Positions 53,806-63,054 of a stretch of DNA of 64,000 nt are shown in pieces. Source of the DNA: Candidatus Accumulibacter similis (GTDB lineage Bacteria; Pseudomonadota; Gammaproteobacteria; Burkholderiales; Rhodocyclaceae); assembly GCA_013347225.1 (NCBI GenBank), contig CP054595.1, positions 4,708,415 to 4,772,414 on the forward strand. The letters are read 5' to 3'. A program made the translations under genes and the position numbers. Within the stretch, counting starts at the first letter, position 1, and every line of letters begins with the position of its first letter. The notes under the pieces were generated by a model. That model had not been told where the DNA came from and searched no databases. It saw only the letters and a program-made list of their open reading frames with translations.

Positions 53806-54506
53806 TGAAGGCAATGATCCTGGCGGCTGGACGTGGTGAACGGCTGCGTCCGCTGACCGATTCGACACCGAAACCATTGCTCCGCGCGGGCGGAAAACCG
53901 CTGATCGTCTGGCACCTGCAGCGCCTCGCGGCAGCCGGCTGGCGCGACGTCGTGATCAACCACGCGCACCTTGGCCAGCAGATCGTCGCCGCACTCGGTG
54001 ACGGCACGGGGTTCGGTCTGTCGATCAGCTACTCGCCCGAACCGGTCGGGGCTCTCGAAACCGCGGGCGGAATCGCCGCGGCACTGCCGCTGCTCGGACC
54101 GCACCCCTTCCTGGCGATCAACGGTGACGTCTGGTGCGACTGGGATGTCGGCCGTGCGCGGCAATTGGTTGCGCGCGACAGCAGCGCGCAGCGAGGCGCG
54201 CACCTCGTCCTGGTTGACAATCCCCCACATCATCCGGCCGGCGATTTCCGCCTCTCTGGCGACAACGTCCTGGCGGCTGACCCGCACACTGACGGCGCTA
54301 CGCTCACCTACGCCGGAATCGGCGTCTTCTGGCCCGAGTTCTTTGCCGGCGTCCAGCGCGGCGGCTTCATGAAGCTGCGCCCGCTGCTGGACGAAGGAAT
54401 TCGCCGCCGGCTCATCGGCGGCGAGCGGCATGCGGGCCGCTGGGTCGACGTCGGAACCTGCGAGCGGCTCGCGCTGCTGGACAGAGAGCTTGGAGGAAGC
54501 GAATGA
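53805..54506 (+). CDS. murU: N-acetylmuramate-1-phosphate uridylyltransferase
   Basis: A 233-residue nucleotidyltransferase. MILAAGRGERLRPLT at the start and STPKPLLRAGGKPLI carry the nucleotide-binding loop; FLAINGDVWCDWD near residue 105 holds a metal-binding Asp. It makes UDP-MurNAc from MurNAc-1-phosphate for recycling. It overlaps amgK by one base and pepP by four, so the genes are coupled. Confidence 0.93.
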   Translation: MKAMILAAGRGERLRPLTDSTPKPLLRAGGKPLIVWHLQRLAAAGWRDVVINHAHLGQQIVAALGDGTGFGLSISYSPEPVGALETAGGIAAALPLLGPHPFLAINGDVWCDWDVGRARQLVARDSSAQRGAHLVLVDNPPHHPAGDFRLSGDNVLAADPHTDGATLTYAGIGVFWPEFFAGVQRGGFMKLRPLLDEGIRRRLIGGERHAGRWVDVGTCERLALLDRELGGSE

Positions 54507-55810
54507 ACCACGAACCCCATTCTCGCCGCCGCCAGCTCGTCCTCGACCGCATCGGCGACGGAGTGGCCATCATCCCGACCGCCCCCGAGCGACTGCGCAA
54601 TCGCGACGCGCATTACCCCTACCGCTTCGACAGTTACTTCTGGTATCTCAGCGGCTTCCCCGAACCCGAGGCGGTGATCGTCCTGATCGGTGGCAAGGAA
54701 GCACGCTCGATTCTCTTCTGCCGCGAAAAGAGCGATGAACGGGAAGTCTGGGATGGCTTCCGCTACGGCCCCGCCAGCGCCGCCGAAGCCTTCGGTTTCA
54801 GCGAAGGGCAGCCGATCGGGACGCTTGACGCGAAGCTGCCGGAGTTGATTGCCAATCGCGGCAGCCTTTGGCACTCGCTGGGTCACGACCCGGCATGGGA
54901 CCGCCGCATCGCCGCAGCGCTCAACAGCGTTCGTGCCGACAGCCGCAGCGGCGCGCGCGTACCGAGCGAGATCCGCGATCTGCGCGCACTGCTGGACCAG
55001 ATGCGGCTCACCAAGGACGCGCACGAGATCGACCTCATGCGGCGCGCGGCCAACATCGCCTCGGCCGGTCATGCACGCGCCATGCATGCCTGTCGGCCGG
55101 GAATGGCCGAGCATGAACTGGAGGCGGAACTGGCTTACGAGTTCCGCCGCCGCGGCGCCGATGGTCATGCTTATCCGCCCATCGTCGCCGGTGGGTCGAA
55201 CGCCTGCATACTGCACTACGTCGCGAACAACAGGCTGCTGGCGGGCAACTCCCTGGTACTGATCGACGCCGGCTGCGAAGTGTCCGGATACGCTTCCGAC
55301 ATCACCCGGACCTTCCCGGTCAACGGCCGCTTCAGTATCGAACAGCGAACGGTCTACGAGATCGTCCTCAGCGCACAGCAGGCAGCGATCGCCGCCATCG
55401 TTCCCGGAGCATCCTTCCTGGCTTACCACCAAGCGGCACTGCGTGTCCTCGCCCAGGGCCTGATCGATCTCGGGCTGCTCAGCGGCAGTGTCGACGGCGC
55501 CATCGAAAGCGAAGCGTACAAACCCTGGTACATGCACCGGACTGGCCACTGGCTGGGACTCGATGTGCACGACGTCGGCGACTACCGCCGCGGCAGCGCC
55601 GACGATGAGTGGACCAGGCTCGCTCCGGGAATGACCCTCACCGTCGAACCGGGCCTCTATTTCCGTCCTGGTGCCAACGTACCGGACCACCTGCATGGCA
55701 TCGGCGTGCGCATCGAGGATGATGTGCTGGTGGGCGAGGACGGCTGCATCGTCTACACCAGCGCGCCGAGGACCGTCGCCGAGATCGAAGAGGTCATGCG
55801 CCATGACTGA
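54503..55810 (+). CDS. pepP: Xaa-Pro aminopeptidase
   Basis: A 435-residue aminopeptidase P. The creatinase-like N-terminal domain is followed by the pita-bread fold with LIDAGCEVSGYASDITRTF near residue 252 (metal Asp), MHRTGHWLGLDVHDVGDYR near 345 (His), TVEPGLYF near 378 (Glu) and GVRIEDDVLV near 398 (Glu). It removes N-terminal residues ahead of proline. Its start overlaps murU by four bases and its stop overlaps the ubiH-like start by eight. Confidence 0.95.
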   Translation: MNHEPHSRRRQLVLDRIGDGVAIIPTAPERLRNRDAHYPYRFDSYFWYLSGFPEPEAVIVLIGGKEARSILFCREKSDEREVWDGFRYGPASAAEAFGFSEGQPIGTLDAKLPELIANRGSLWHSLGHDPAWDRRIAAALNSVRADSRSGARVPSEIRDLRALLDQMRLTKDAHEIDLMRRAANIASAGHARAMHACRPGMAEHELEAELAYEFRRRGADGHAYPPIVAGGSNACILHYVANNRLLAGNSLVLIDAGCEVSGYASDITRTFPVNGRFSIEQRTVYEIVLSAQQAAIAAIVPGASFLAYHQAALRVLAQGLIDLGLLSGSVDGAIESEAYKPWYMHRTGHWLGLDVHDVGDYRRGSADDEWTRLAPGMTLTVEPGLYFRPGANVPDHLHGIGVRIEDDVLVGEDGCIVYTSAPRTVAEIEEVMRHD

Positions 55811-56957
55811 ACACCAGCAGTCGGTCGACATCGCGATCATCGGTGCCGGGCCGGTGGGAATGACCCTCGCGCTGGCGCTCGCCGGCGGTCCTCATCGCCT
55901 TCGCCTGATAGACGTCCGGCCGCGTGGCGCGTGGAGTGGTGACCCACGCGCACTGGCCCTGGCGCACGGATCCCGGCAGGTGCTGCAGGGTCTGCAGGCC
56001 TGGAACCTCGACGCGGCAACCGCCATTTCAACGATTCACGTCTCGCAGCGCACCGGCTTCGGGCGCACCCGGATCGACGCCAGCGACTACGGCTTGCCGG
56101 CCCTGGGCTACGTGATGCGTTACCGAGACCTTGCTGCCGCCCTCGATGCACGCCTGGAAGACTCCGTGTTCCTCGACAACTGCAGCGTGCAGGGAATCCG
56201 CAACGACGACACCCGCGCGCTGATCACCATGCGTCGCGCTGACGAGACCTGGCGCATCACGGCACGCCTCGTCGTCCACGCCGAGGGCACGCCGGGTCAT
56301 GACGCCGACGTGCGGGTGTGCGATTATCACCAGCACGCAGTGGTCGCCGAAGTGCGGCCGACAGCGCCGCACGGTCACCGCGCCTGGGAGCGGTTCACCG
56401 GCGACGGGCCAATCGCCCTGCTGCCACTGGGCCACGACTATTCACTGGTGTTCACCGTGCCGCAGGCGAAGGCAGCCGAGTTGCTCGAACTCGACGAGCA
56501 TGCCTTTCTCGCCGCCCTGCGCACACGCTTCGCCGATCGCATGGATTTCGTTGCCTGCAGCCCGCGTGCCAGCTTTCCGCTGGCACTGCGCATTCGTCGA
56601 CAGATCGCGGTCGGTCGGCAGGTGTGGATTGGCAACGCCGCGCAGACGCTGCACCCGGTCTCCGGTCAGGGCTTCAACCTCGGTCTGCGCGACGCCTGGG
56701 AACTGGCCGACACGCTGCTCGGCATGGCTGGCAATGATGCCGGGGAGGCGGCCGGTCTCGCGGCCTACTCCCGCCGCAGGCGGATCGATCGCAGTGGCAG
56801 CGCCGCTTTCACCGACGGCATCGTGCGCGTCTTCGCGAACGATCTGGCACCGCTGCGCTGCGCGCGCGGACTTGGCCTGCTGGCACTCGAGTTGCTGCCG
56901 CCGCTGCGACACTTCGTCGCCCGACGGATGATCTGGGGAGCACGCGCCTGGCTGTAA
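55803..56957 (+). CDS. ubiH: UbiH-type FAD-dependent monooxygenase
   Basis: A 384-residue flavoprotein hydroxylase. DIAIIGAGPVGMTLALAL is the FAD ADP-binding fold, and IGNAAQTLHPVSGQGFNLGL near residue 280 is the UbiH/UbiF/VisC signature. It should hydroxylate the ubiquinone ring in aerobic growth. The position after pepP is the same order as in many proteobacteria (pepP-ubiH). Sub-family (UbiH versus UbiF/UbiL) cannot be decided from motifs, so the symbol is tentative. Confidence 0.88.
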   Translation: MTEHQQSVDIAIIGAGPVGMTLALALAGGPHRLRLIDVRPRGAWSGDPRALALAHGSRQVLQGLQAWNLDAATAISTIHVSQRTGFGRTRIDASDYGLPALGYVMRYRDLAAALDARLEDSVFLDNCSVQGIRNDDTRALITMRRADETWRITARLVVHAEGTPGHDADVRVCDYHQHAVVAEVRPTAPHGHRAWERFTGDGPIALLPLGHDYSLVFTVPQAKAAELLELDEHAFLAALRTRFADRMDFVACSPRASFPLALRIRRQIAVGRQVWIGNAAQTLHPVSGQGFNLGLRDAWELADTLLGMAGNDAGEAAGLAAYSRRRRIDRSGSAAFTDGIVRVFANDLAPLRCARGLGLLALELLPPLRHFVARRMIWGARAWL

Positions 56958-57089
56958 GCCCGGGCCCCGTCAACAGCAGGCAGCCAGCGACAGCTTGGCG
57001 AGAAGCCGACATCGCCATGTTTCGCTTTGTGGCCGATTGGACTAGACTTGATCGCTTGCCCACACCAGCCGAGCACGCCCGACACCATC

Positions 57090-57875
57090 ATGCAGCGAAC
57101 AAACAAGATCCCGCAGCCCATCGAGTTCAAGGGCACCACCCTGCCGATCGTCGTCATCACCCTGCGTTCGCTGCAGGTAGACGAACTGGCTCGGGCCGCC
57201 ACGGCGCTGTTCGGTGGCAGTGACTTCTTCGACGGCGATGCAGCCGTGCTCGACCTCGCGCAACTCGTCGATGTGCCCGAGCCCGACTGGCGACGGCTGA
57301 AGCAGCTGTTCAAGGCGCATGGCCTGAACGTCATTGGCGTTCGCGGTGGCAGCGAAGAGTTGCGTTACGGCGCCGCTTTTGCGGGCCTGCCGACCTATGC
57401 GGTCGGCGACCGCCCGGCCACCGTTACAGCCGCCCGCGCAGCGGCCACCAGTCCGCCAGCCACTGTCGAGGCGACCGACGCCCCGCCGGCAGAATCGGCG
57501 GCGGCGGTTGTCGCCAGGACGCCAACGCTGTTCGTCAACCGACCCTTGCGTTCCGGACAACAGGTGTACGCCCGCGGTGGCGACCTCGTCGTCCTGGCCG
57601 CGGTCAACGCGGGCGCCGAGGTGATTGCCGACGGCAGCATCCACATATACGCGCCTTTGCGCGGACGCGCACTGGCCGGCGCCGCCGGCGCTGCCGATGC
57701 GCGCATCCTGTGCACCCGCTTCGACGCCGAGTTGGTCTCGGTGGCGGGACTATACCGGACTTTCGACGGCGGCGTTCCGCACGAAGTGGCTGGCCGGCCC
57801 GTCCAGGTGCGACTGGCAGAGTGTGTCGAGCGCGACACCAACCGGTTGATCGTCGAAGCACTGAGTACCGACTGA
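57090..57875 (+). CDS. minC: septum site-determining protein MinC
   Basis: 261 residues. The N-terminal domain (PIEFKGTTLPIVVITLRSL) is followed by a short Ala/Pro-rich linker near 110-145. The C-terminal beta-helix dimerisation domain has YARGGDLVVLAAVNAGAEV and DGSIHIYAPLRGRALAGA. It blocks FtsZ ring formation away from midcell. It comes first in minCDE, with the start at the ATG at 57090. Confidence 0.95.
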   Translation: MQRTNKIPQPIEFKGTTLPIVVITLRSLQVDELARAATALFGGSDFFDGDAAVLDLAQLVDVPEPDWRRLKQLFKAHGLNVIGVRGGSEELRYGAAFAGLPTYAVGDRPATVTAARAAATSPPATVEATDAPPAESAAAVVARTPTLFVNRPLRSGQQVYARGGDLVVLAAVNAGAEVIADGSIHIYAPLRGRALAGAAGAADARILCTRFDAELVSVAGLYRTFDGGVPHEVAGRPVQVRLAECVERDTNRLIVEALSTD

Positions 57876-57935
57876 CCATCACCTGCCGTGGCGATACGGC
57901 GCGACCGGCCCCTGCCACGGCAGCCTGGCTTGCAA

Positions 57936-57961
57936 CAGAATGCACATTCTGCAGGTAGAAT
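57936..57961 (+). promoter_or_regulatory. inverted repeat and -10-like box between minC and minD
   Basis: CAGAATG and CATTCTG face each other over two bases (57936-57951). TAGAAT follows at 57956-57961 and could serve as a -10 box for minDE. No good -35 hexamer stands at normal spacing, so any promoter would need an activator bound at the repeat. Confidence 0.4.
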
Positions 57962-57989
57962 CGAGTCTTTGACTTGCGGGGAAACACTC

Positions 57990-58811
57990 GTGACACGTAT
58001 TGTCGTCGTAACATCCGGCAAAGGCGGGGTGGGCAAGACCACCACCAGTGCCAGCTTTGCCTCGGGCCTCGCCCTCCGTGGTTACAAAACGGCCGTGATC
58101 GATTTCGACGTCGGCCTGCGCAACCTCGATCTGATCATGGGTTGCGAGCGCAGGGTCGTCTATGATCTGGTCAACGTCCTCAACGGTGAGGCAACGCTCA
58201 CGCAGGCGCTGATCAAGGACAAACATGTCGAAAGCGGGAATCTTTTCGTTCTGCCAGCCTCACAGACCCGCGACAAGGATGCCCTGACCGAGGAGGGCGT
58301 GGAAAAGGTCCTCAAGGATCTGGAACACATGGGCTTCGACTACGTCGTCTGCGACTCACCGGCAGGTATCGAGAAAGGGGCGGTAATGGCGCTGACCTTT
58401 GCCGACGAAGCTCTGGTGGTCAGCAACCCGGAGGTTTCCTCGGTCCGCGATTCCGACCGCATTCTGGGCATCATTCAGGCAAAGTCGCGGCGCGCACTGC
58501 TGGGTGGCGAACCCGTCAAGGAGCACCTGCTGATCACCCGTTACTCGCCGAAGCGCGTCAACGATGGCGAGATGCTGTCCTACAAGGACGTGCAGGAAAT
58601 CCTCCGCGTCCCAATCATCGGTGTCATCCCGGAGTCCGAAGCGGTGCTGCAATCCTCAAACGCTGGTACGCCAGCGATCCATCTTGCCGGTACCGACGTC
58701 GCCGGCGCTTACCTCGACGTCGTCGCGCGTTTTCTTGGCGAGAGCATTCCATTGCGCTTCGTCGACTACGAAAAGCCGGGCCTGTTGAAGCGATTGTTCG
58801 GGGGTAGATGA
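57990..58811 (+). CDS. minD: septum site-determining ATPase MinD
   Basis: 273 residues. The deviant Walker A SGKGGVGKTTTSA near residue 9 and a C-terminal amphipathic helix (GLLKRLFGG) are diagnostic. MinD recruits MinC and MinE to the membrane. The start is the GTG at 57990, with GGGG upstream; extending to 57888 adds non-family residues. The stop overlaps the minE start. Confidence 0.97.
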   Translation: MTRIVVVTSGKGGVGKTTTSASFASGLALRGYKTAVIDFDVGLRNLDLIMGCERRVVYDLVNVLNGEATLTQALIKDKHVESGNLFVLPASQTRDKDALTEEGVEKVLKDLEHMGFDYVVCDSPAGIEKGAVMALTFADEALVVSNPEVSSVRDSDRILGIIQAKSRRALLGGEPVKEHLLITRYSPKRVNDGEMLSYKDVQEILRVPIIGVIPESEAVLQSSNAGTPAIHLAGTDVAGAYLDVVARFLGESIPLRFVDYEKPGLLKRLFGGR

Positions 58812-59080
58812 GGATGTCCCTGTTCTCCCTCATCTTCGGCAGCAAACCGAAGACGGCAGCGATCGCCAAGGAACGCCTGCAACTGATCATCGCGCACGAG
58901 CGCAACGGCGGCACCAGCACACCGGATTTCCTGCCAGCCTTGCAGCAGGAACTGATGGCGGTCATCTCGAAGTATGTCTCGGTAAACCCTGAAGACATCA
59001 AGGTATCGGTCGAAAAACAGGGCAACTTCGAGGTGCTGGAGGTGAACATCGTCATGCCGGAGGCGGGCAGCAGGCCGTGA
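58808..59080 (+). CDS. minE: cell division topological specificity factor MinE
   Basis: 90 residues: an N-terminal MinD-binding region (MSLFSLIFGSKPKTAAIAKE) and a C-terminal topological domain (VNPEDIKVSVEKQGNFEVLE). An ATG at 58808 overlaps the minD stop; a second ATG at 58814 gives 88 residues and fits MinE N-termini equally well. It drives MinCD oscillation. Confidence 0.95.
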   Translation: MRMSLFSLIFGSKPKTAAIAKERLQLIIAHERNGGTSTPDFLPALQQELMAVISKYVSVNPEDIKVSVEKQGNFEVLEVNIVMPEAGSRP

Positions 59081-59270
59081 AGGGATCGCCGCGGACAGGC
59101 GAGCATGCCCCGGGCGCAAGCGAGCACCTGACGAAACGCAACAAGTCTATCGGGAGGACGCGGGCGGGCTCGCTGCCCGGCGCAGGCTGGCCACGCAGTA
59201 GGCCGGCTTCAGACGCCTCGAGGCCGACCGCCGGAAAGCACGGGCTCCCCTGCCTTCGCCCGCGATTGCC

Positions 59271-59777
59271 CTACTTCTTCTCCATCTCCCGTGCAGCGCG
59301 GATCAGATCCGCGTCGAGTACCGAGGTATCCGTTCCGTAGCAACGCACCATCTCGATCTCCTCGTAGTCCGGCGCGTCGGGTGCGGATTCGGCGACCCGG
59401 GGCATGGTTGCACCATAATGCTGTCCGCGCCAGCGAGCGACCAGGATTTCCTGCTCGCTGAGGCCGGTGTTCAGCCCCGGAGGGATCTCGGCGCCGAGTT
59501 CGATCAGCACCTTGAGCACCTCCTTCCGCTTGCCGCGGATGGCCATCGACAAAGGGGAGGTCGGCTGCGAATTGTCCGCCGTATTGATCTTGGCACCCCG
59601 CCTGACCAACTCGCGGACGATATCTGGGAAACCCATGAAGCATGCCACCCCCAGCGGCAGGCCGGGGTCACCGCGCCCGTCGAGCAGTTCGACCGGAGCA
59701 CCCGCATCGAGCACCGCCTGCACCTCCAGGAGACGTCCGCTACGTATTGCCTTGAGCAGGTCGATAGCAGAGTTCAC
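59271..59777 (-). CDS. ankyrin-repeat protein
   Basis: 168 residues starting at a GTG. At least two or three ankyrin repeats lie at residues 1-105: DLLKAIRSGRLLEVQAVLDA, then PLGVACFMGFPDIVRELVRR and PLSMAIRGKRKEVLKVLIEL. The C-terminal 60 residues are acidic and unassigned. There is no signal peptide, so a cytoplasmic binding partner is likely. It is encoded 15 bases after the rraA-like gene. Confidence 0.85.
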   Translation of the reverse strand: MNSAIDLLKAIRSGRLLEVQAVLDAGAPVELLDGRGDPGLPLGVACFMGFPDIVRELVRRGAKINTADNSQPTSPLSMAIRGKRKEVLKVLIELGAEIPPGLNTGLSEQEILVARWRGQHYGATMPRVAESAPDAPDYEEIEMVRCYGTDTSVLDADLIRAAREMEKK

Positions 59778-59792
59778 TCATTACTCCCCGTT

Positions 59793-60287
59793 TCAGTCCA
59801 GCGGCTGATCGCTGACCACGATCCCGTCCGCGTCGACGTATATCCAGTCGCCAGGCCGGAACGTGACCCCGGCAAAGGTGACCGCCAGATCACGTTCGCC
59901 AACTCCCTTCTTGATGCTCTTGAGGGGATGGGTATTGAGGGCACGCAGACCAAGATCGATGCGCGCGATGGGGTCCGAGTCCCGGATACAGCCGTAAACG
60001 ACGATTCCCTCCCAGCCATTGCGCTGCGCGAGAATCGCCAGCTGGTCGCCGACCAGAGCACAGCGCAGCGACCCCCCACCATCGATCAGCAGCACCCTGC
60101 CATGGCCGTCTTCTGCAAGCACTTCGCGTACCAGTGAGTTGTCCTCGAACAGCTTCAGCGTGACGATGCGCCCGCAGAACCCCGGGCGCCCCCCGTAACG
60201 CCGAAAGATCGGCGCGACGACGCGGACGCTGCCATCCACTGTCTTGGCCTCATGTCTGTCGAGCAGATCGGGGGTACTGATACTCAT
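59793..60287 (-). CDS. rraA: RraA-like protein (ribonuclease activity regulator or aldolase)
   Basis: 164 residues. GRVLLIDGGGSLRCALVGDQ near residue 67, and GCIRDSDPIARIDLGLRAL near 100 with the RraA-type Gly-Cys-Ile-Arg-Asp segment, place it in the RraA/HMG-aldolase family. Some members inhibit RNase E; others are 4-hydroxy-4-methyl-2-oxoglutarate/oxaloacetate lyases, and the sequence alone does not decide. The ATG at 60287 is used. It follows clpA on the minus strand by 72 bases. Confidence 0.88.
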   Translation of the reverse strand: MSISTPDLLDRHEAKTVDGSVRVVAPIFRRYGGRPGFCGRIVTLKLFEDNSLVREVLAEDGHGRVLLIDGGGSLRCALVGDQLAILAQRNGWEGIVVYGCIRDSDPIARIDLGLRALNTHPLKSIKKGVGERDLAVTFAGVTFRPGDWIYVDADGIVVSDQPLD

Positions 60288-60359
60288 GAATCGCCTCTCG
60301 CTCTCGCTGCAAAGAAAAGCCGGCCACACCCTGCCGCAGGGCCGTTGGTCAAGGGAAAC

Positions 60360-62618
60360 TCAGGCAACGACCTCGGGCTCTTCCTCGAACAGCAGCTTCA
60401 CCTTCTGCTCCTCGTCGAGGCCGACCGTGACGTGACCACCATGGGCCAACCTGCCGAACAGCAGTTCGTCGGCCAGTGAAGCGCGGATGGTATCCTGAAT
60501 CAGCCGCGCCATTGGCCTGGCCCCCATCAGCGGATCGAAGCCCCTAGCTGCGAGATGCTCCTTCAGGGCCGCCGTGAACACCACCTCGACCTTCTTCTCA
60601 TGCAACTGTGCCTCGAGTTGCATCAGGAACTTGTCGACCACCCGCAGGATGATCTCGTGGTCGAGAGCCCGGAACGAGATGGTCGCATCGAGCCGGTTGC
60701 GGAACTCGGGCGTGAAGATGCGCCTGATCTCGGCCATTTCGTCACCTGCCTGCCGCGAAGGGGTGAAGCCCATCGTTGCCTTCTGGATCGCCTCCTGACC
60801 GGCGTTGGTGGTCATGATGATCACGACGTTGCGGAAATCCGCCTTGCGACCGTTGTTGTCGGTCAGCGTACCGTGGTCCATGACCTGCAGGAGAATGTTG
60901 TAGATGTCCGGGTGTGCTTTCTCGATCTCGTCGAGCAGCAGGACGCTGTACGGCTTCTTGGTGATTGCCTCGGTCAGCAGACCACCCTGATCGAAGCCGA
61001 CGTAGCCGGGTGGCGCACCAATCAGGCGCGATACCGCATGCCGTTCCATGTATTCCGACATATCGAAGCGCACCAACTCGTTGCCGAGGCAATAGGCCAG
61101 TTGCTTCGCGACCTCGGTCTTGCCGACGCCTGTGGGGCCGGAAAAGAGGAAACTGCCGATCGGTCGAGTCGGATTGCCCAAGCCGGATCGCGCCATCTTG
61201 ATCGCGCGGGCGAGTGCGTCGATGGCGGCATCCTGGCCAAACACCACCGCCTTCAGGTCACGGTCAAGGTTACGCAGGTTGTTGCGGTCATCGGACGAGA
61301 CGTGGGTCGAGGGGATGCGCGCTATCTTGGCAACGATCTCCTCGATGTCGATCTTGCCGATCAGTTTCTTCTGTTTCGATTTCGGCAGAATCCTTTGCGC
61401 TGCGCCCGCTTCGTCGATGACGTCGATGGCCTTGTCCGGCAGGTGCCGGTCGGTGATGAAGCGGACGGACAGTTCGACCGCCGACGTCAGTGCGGCGGCC
61501 GAGTACTTGATTCCGTGGTGCGCCTCGAAGCGTGACTTGAGGCCCTTGAGAATCTCCACCGCCTCGGCACTCGATGGCTCATTGACGTCGATCTTCTGGA
61601 ACCGCCGCGACAGCGCATGGTCCTTCTCGAAGATGCCGCGATACTCGTTGTAGGTCGTCGCACCGATACACTTCAGCTGCCCTGTGGAAAGGGCCGGCTT
61701 GAGCAGGTTCGACGCGTCGAGGGTGCCGCCGGAAGCCGACCCAGCGCCGATCAACGTGTGAATCTCGTCGATGAAAAGGATCGCTTGCGGGTTCTCGCTC
61801 AGTTGCTTGAGGACCCCTTTCAGGCGCTGTTCGAAATCACCCCGGTACTTGGTACCCGCCAGGAGGGAGCCCATGTCGAGGCAATACACGTTGGCTTTGG
61901 CCAGGATTTCCGGGATGTCGCTCTCGACGATCCGCCGCGCCAGCCCCTCGGCAATGGCCGTCTTGCCGACACCCGCTTCCCCGACCAGCAACGGATTGTT
62001 CTTCCGCCGCCTGCAGAGGGTCTGAATCACTCGTTCAAGCTCGGTATCACGGCCGATCAGCGGATCGATCTTGCCCTGCAAGGCGAGCGCATTGAGGTTG
62101 ATCGTGTAGCTGTCGAGCGGGCCGGCTGCCGCTTGTGGTTCTGCTTCCGGCTCGGCCTCCGGTTCGCTGCGAGGCGAGTTCTGTGGCACCTTGCTGATCC
62201 CGTGCGAAATGAAGTTGACCACATCGAGGCGCGTAACGCCCTGCTTCTGGAGGTAATAGACCGCGTGCGAATCCTTCTCGCCGAAGATCGCCACGAGGAC
62301 GTTGGCCCCGTTCACTTCCTTGCGCCCAGAGGACTGGACATGCAGGATGGCGCGTTGGATGACACGCTGGAAACCCAGCGTCGGCTGCGTGTCGATCTCG
62401 TCCTCACCCGACACCGTTGGCGTGTGTTCGCCGATGAAGCGGGTCAGGTCCTTGCGCAATTGCTCGATGTTCGCACCGCAGGCCCGCAACGCTTCGGCCG
62501 CAGACGGATTGTCGAGCAGTGCCAGCAGGAGATGTTCGACGGTGATGAACTCGTGACGCTTCTGCCGTGCTTCGACGAACGCCATGTGCAAGCTCACTTC
62601 AAGTTCCTGCGCAATCAT
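60360..62618 (-). CDS. clpA: ATP-dependent Clp protease ATP-binding subunit ClpA
   Basis: A 752-residue AAA+ unfoldase. It has an N-domain with two Clp repeats, a first ATPase domain with GEAGVGKTAIAEGLARR near residue 215, and a second with FSGPTGVGKTEVAKQLA near 495. An Ala/Glu-rich linker lies near 150. It feeds substrates to ClpP. ClpS, its adaptor, is encoded immediately upstream with no gap between stop and start. Confidence 0.97.
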   Translation of the reverse strand: MIAQELEVSLHMAFVEARQKRHEFITVEHLLLALLDNPSAAEALRACGANIEQLRKDLTRFIGEHTPTVSGEDEIDTQPTLGFQRVIQRAILHVQSSGRKEVNGANVLVAIFGEKDSHAVYYLQKQGVTRLDVVNFISHGISKVPQNSPRSEPEAEPEAEPQAAAGPLDSYTINLNALALQGKIDPLIGRDTELERVIQTLCRRRKNNPLLVGEAGVGKTAIAEGLARRIVESDIPEILAKANVYCLDMGSLLAGTKYRGDFEQRLKGVLKQLSENPQAILFIDEIHTLIGAGSASGGTLDASNLLKPALSTGQLKCIGATTYNEYRGIFEKDHALSRRFQKIDVNEPSSAEAVEILKGLKSRFEAHHGIKYSAAALTSAVELSVRFITDRHLPDKAIDVIDEAGAAQRILPKSKQKKLIGKIDIEEIVAKIARIPSTHVSSDDRNNLRNLDRDLKAVVFGQDAAIDALARAIKMARSGLGNPTRPIGSFLFSGPTGVGKTEVAKQLAYCLGNELVRFDMSEYMERHAVSRLIGAPPGYVGFDQGGLLTEAITKKPYSVLLLDEIEKAHPDIYNILLQVMDHGTLTDNNGRKADFRNVVIIMTTNAGQEAIQKATMGFTPSRQAGDEMAEIRRIFTPEFRNRLDATISFRALDHEIILRVVDKFLMQLEAQLHEKKVEVVFTAALKEHLAARGFDPLMGARPMARLIQDTIRASLADELLFGRLAHGGHVTVGLDEEQKVKLLFEEEPEVVA

Positions 62619-62927
62619 TCAGTTCTCCTCCATTACGCACGCCAGCGGGTGCTGGTTGCTGCGTGCGAAACCTGTGACCTGTTCCACCTTGGTGGCAGCG
62701 ACATCGCGCGGGTAAACCCCACAGACACCTCTGCCTTCTGTGTGCACTTTGAGCATGATCCGCGTTGCCTGTTCACGATCCATTGCAAAGAACCTTCGCA
62801 GAACGACGATGACGAAGTCCATCGGCGTGAAATCATCGTTCAGCAACAGTACCTTGTACAGTGGTGGCGGCGCCAGCTGCGTGCGCTTCGTTTCGAGGAG
62901 TGATCCGTCTTGATGCTTTGTTGCCAT
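62619..62927 (-). CDS. clpS: ATP-dependent Clp protease adaptor ClpS
   Basis: 102 residues. PPLYKVLLLNDDFTPMDFVI near residue 22 binds N-degron side chains; VHTEGRGVCGVYPRDVAATK near 62 completes the fold. ClpS delivers N-end-rule substrates to ClpA. No ribosome-binding site precedes the ATG; the promoter at 62934-62961 is so close that the mRNA may begin at the ATG itself. Confidence 0.96.
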   Translation of the reverse strand: MATKHQDGSLLETKRTQLAPPPLYKVLLLNDDFTPMDFVIVVLRRFFAMDREQATRIMLKVHTEGRGVCGVYPRDVAATKVEQVTGFARSNQHPLACVMEEN

Positions 62928-62933
62928 GGCCCA

Positions 62934-62961
62934 ATTCTAACCAGTCCATACGGATGCGCAA
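62934..62961 (-). promoter_or_regulatory. clpS promoter, apparently giving a leaderless mRNA
   Basis: On the minus strand TTGCGC and TAGAAT stand 16 bases apart, and the -10 box ends seven bases before the first base of the clpS ATG. Transcription should start at or beside the A of the ATG. Confidence 0.6.
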
Positions 62962-63024
62962 TACCACCCGCGGCCAGTTTCGGCGGCTCGCCGGTGTCTC
63001 CCGCACAGCGGCAAGCAAAAAAGC

Positions 63025-63054
63025 TTGACGCCGCCGCCTGCTTTAGCGTAAAAA
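63025..63054 (+). promoter_or_regulatory. promoter of the cold-shock gene
   Basis: TTGACG is followed 18 bases later by TAAAAA. The predicted transcript starts near 63061 and has a leader of about 127 bases before the cold-shock ATG. Long leaders of this kind are usual for CspA-type genes, whose mRNA folding responds to cold. Confidence 0.5.

Noticed and set aside
59077..59340. Small plus-strand frame after minE
   Set aside because: No family signature and overlaps the end of the ankyrin gene on the other strand; the remaining bases are a convergent intergenic stretch without a clear terminator.
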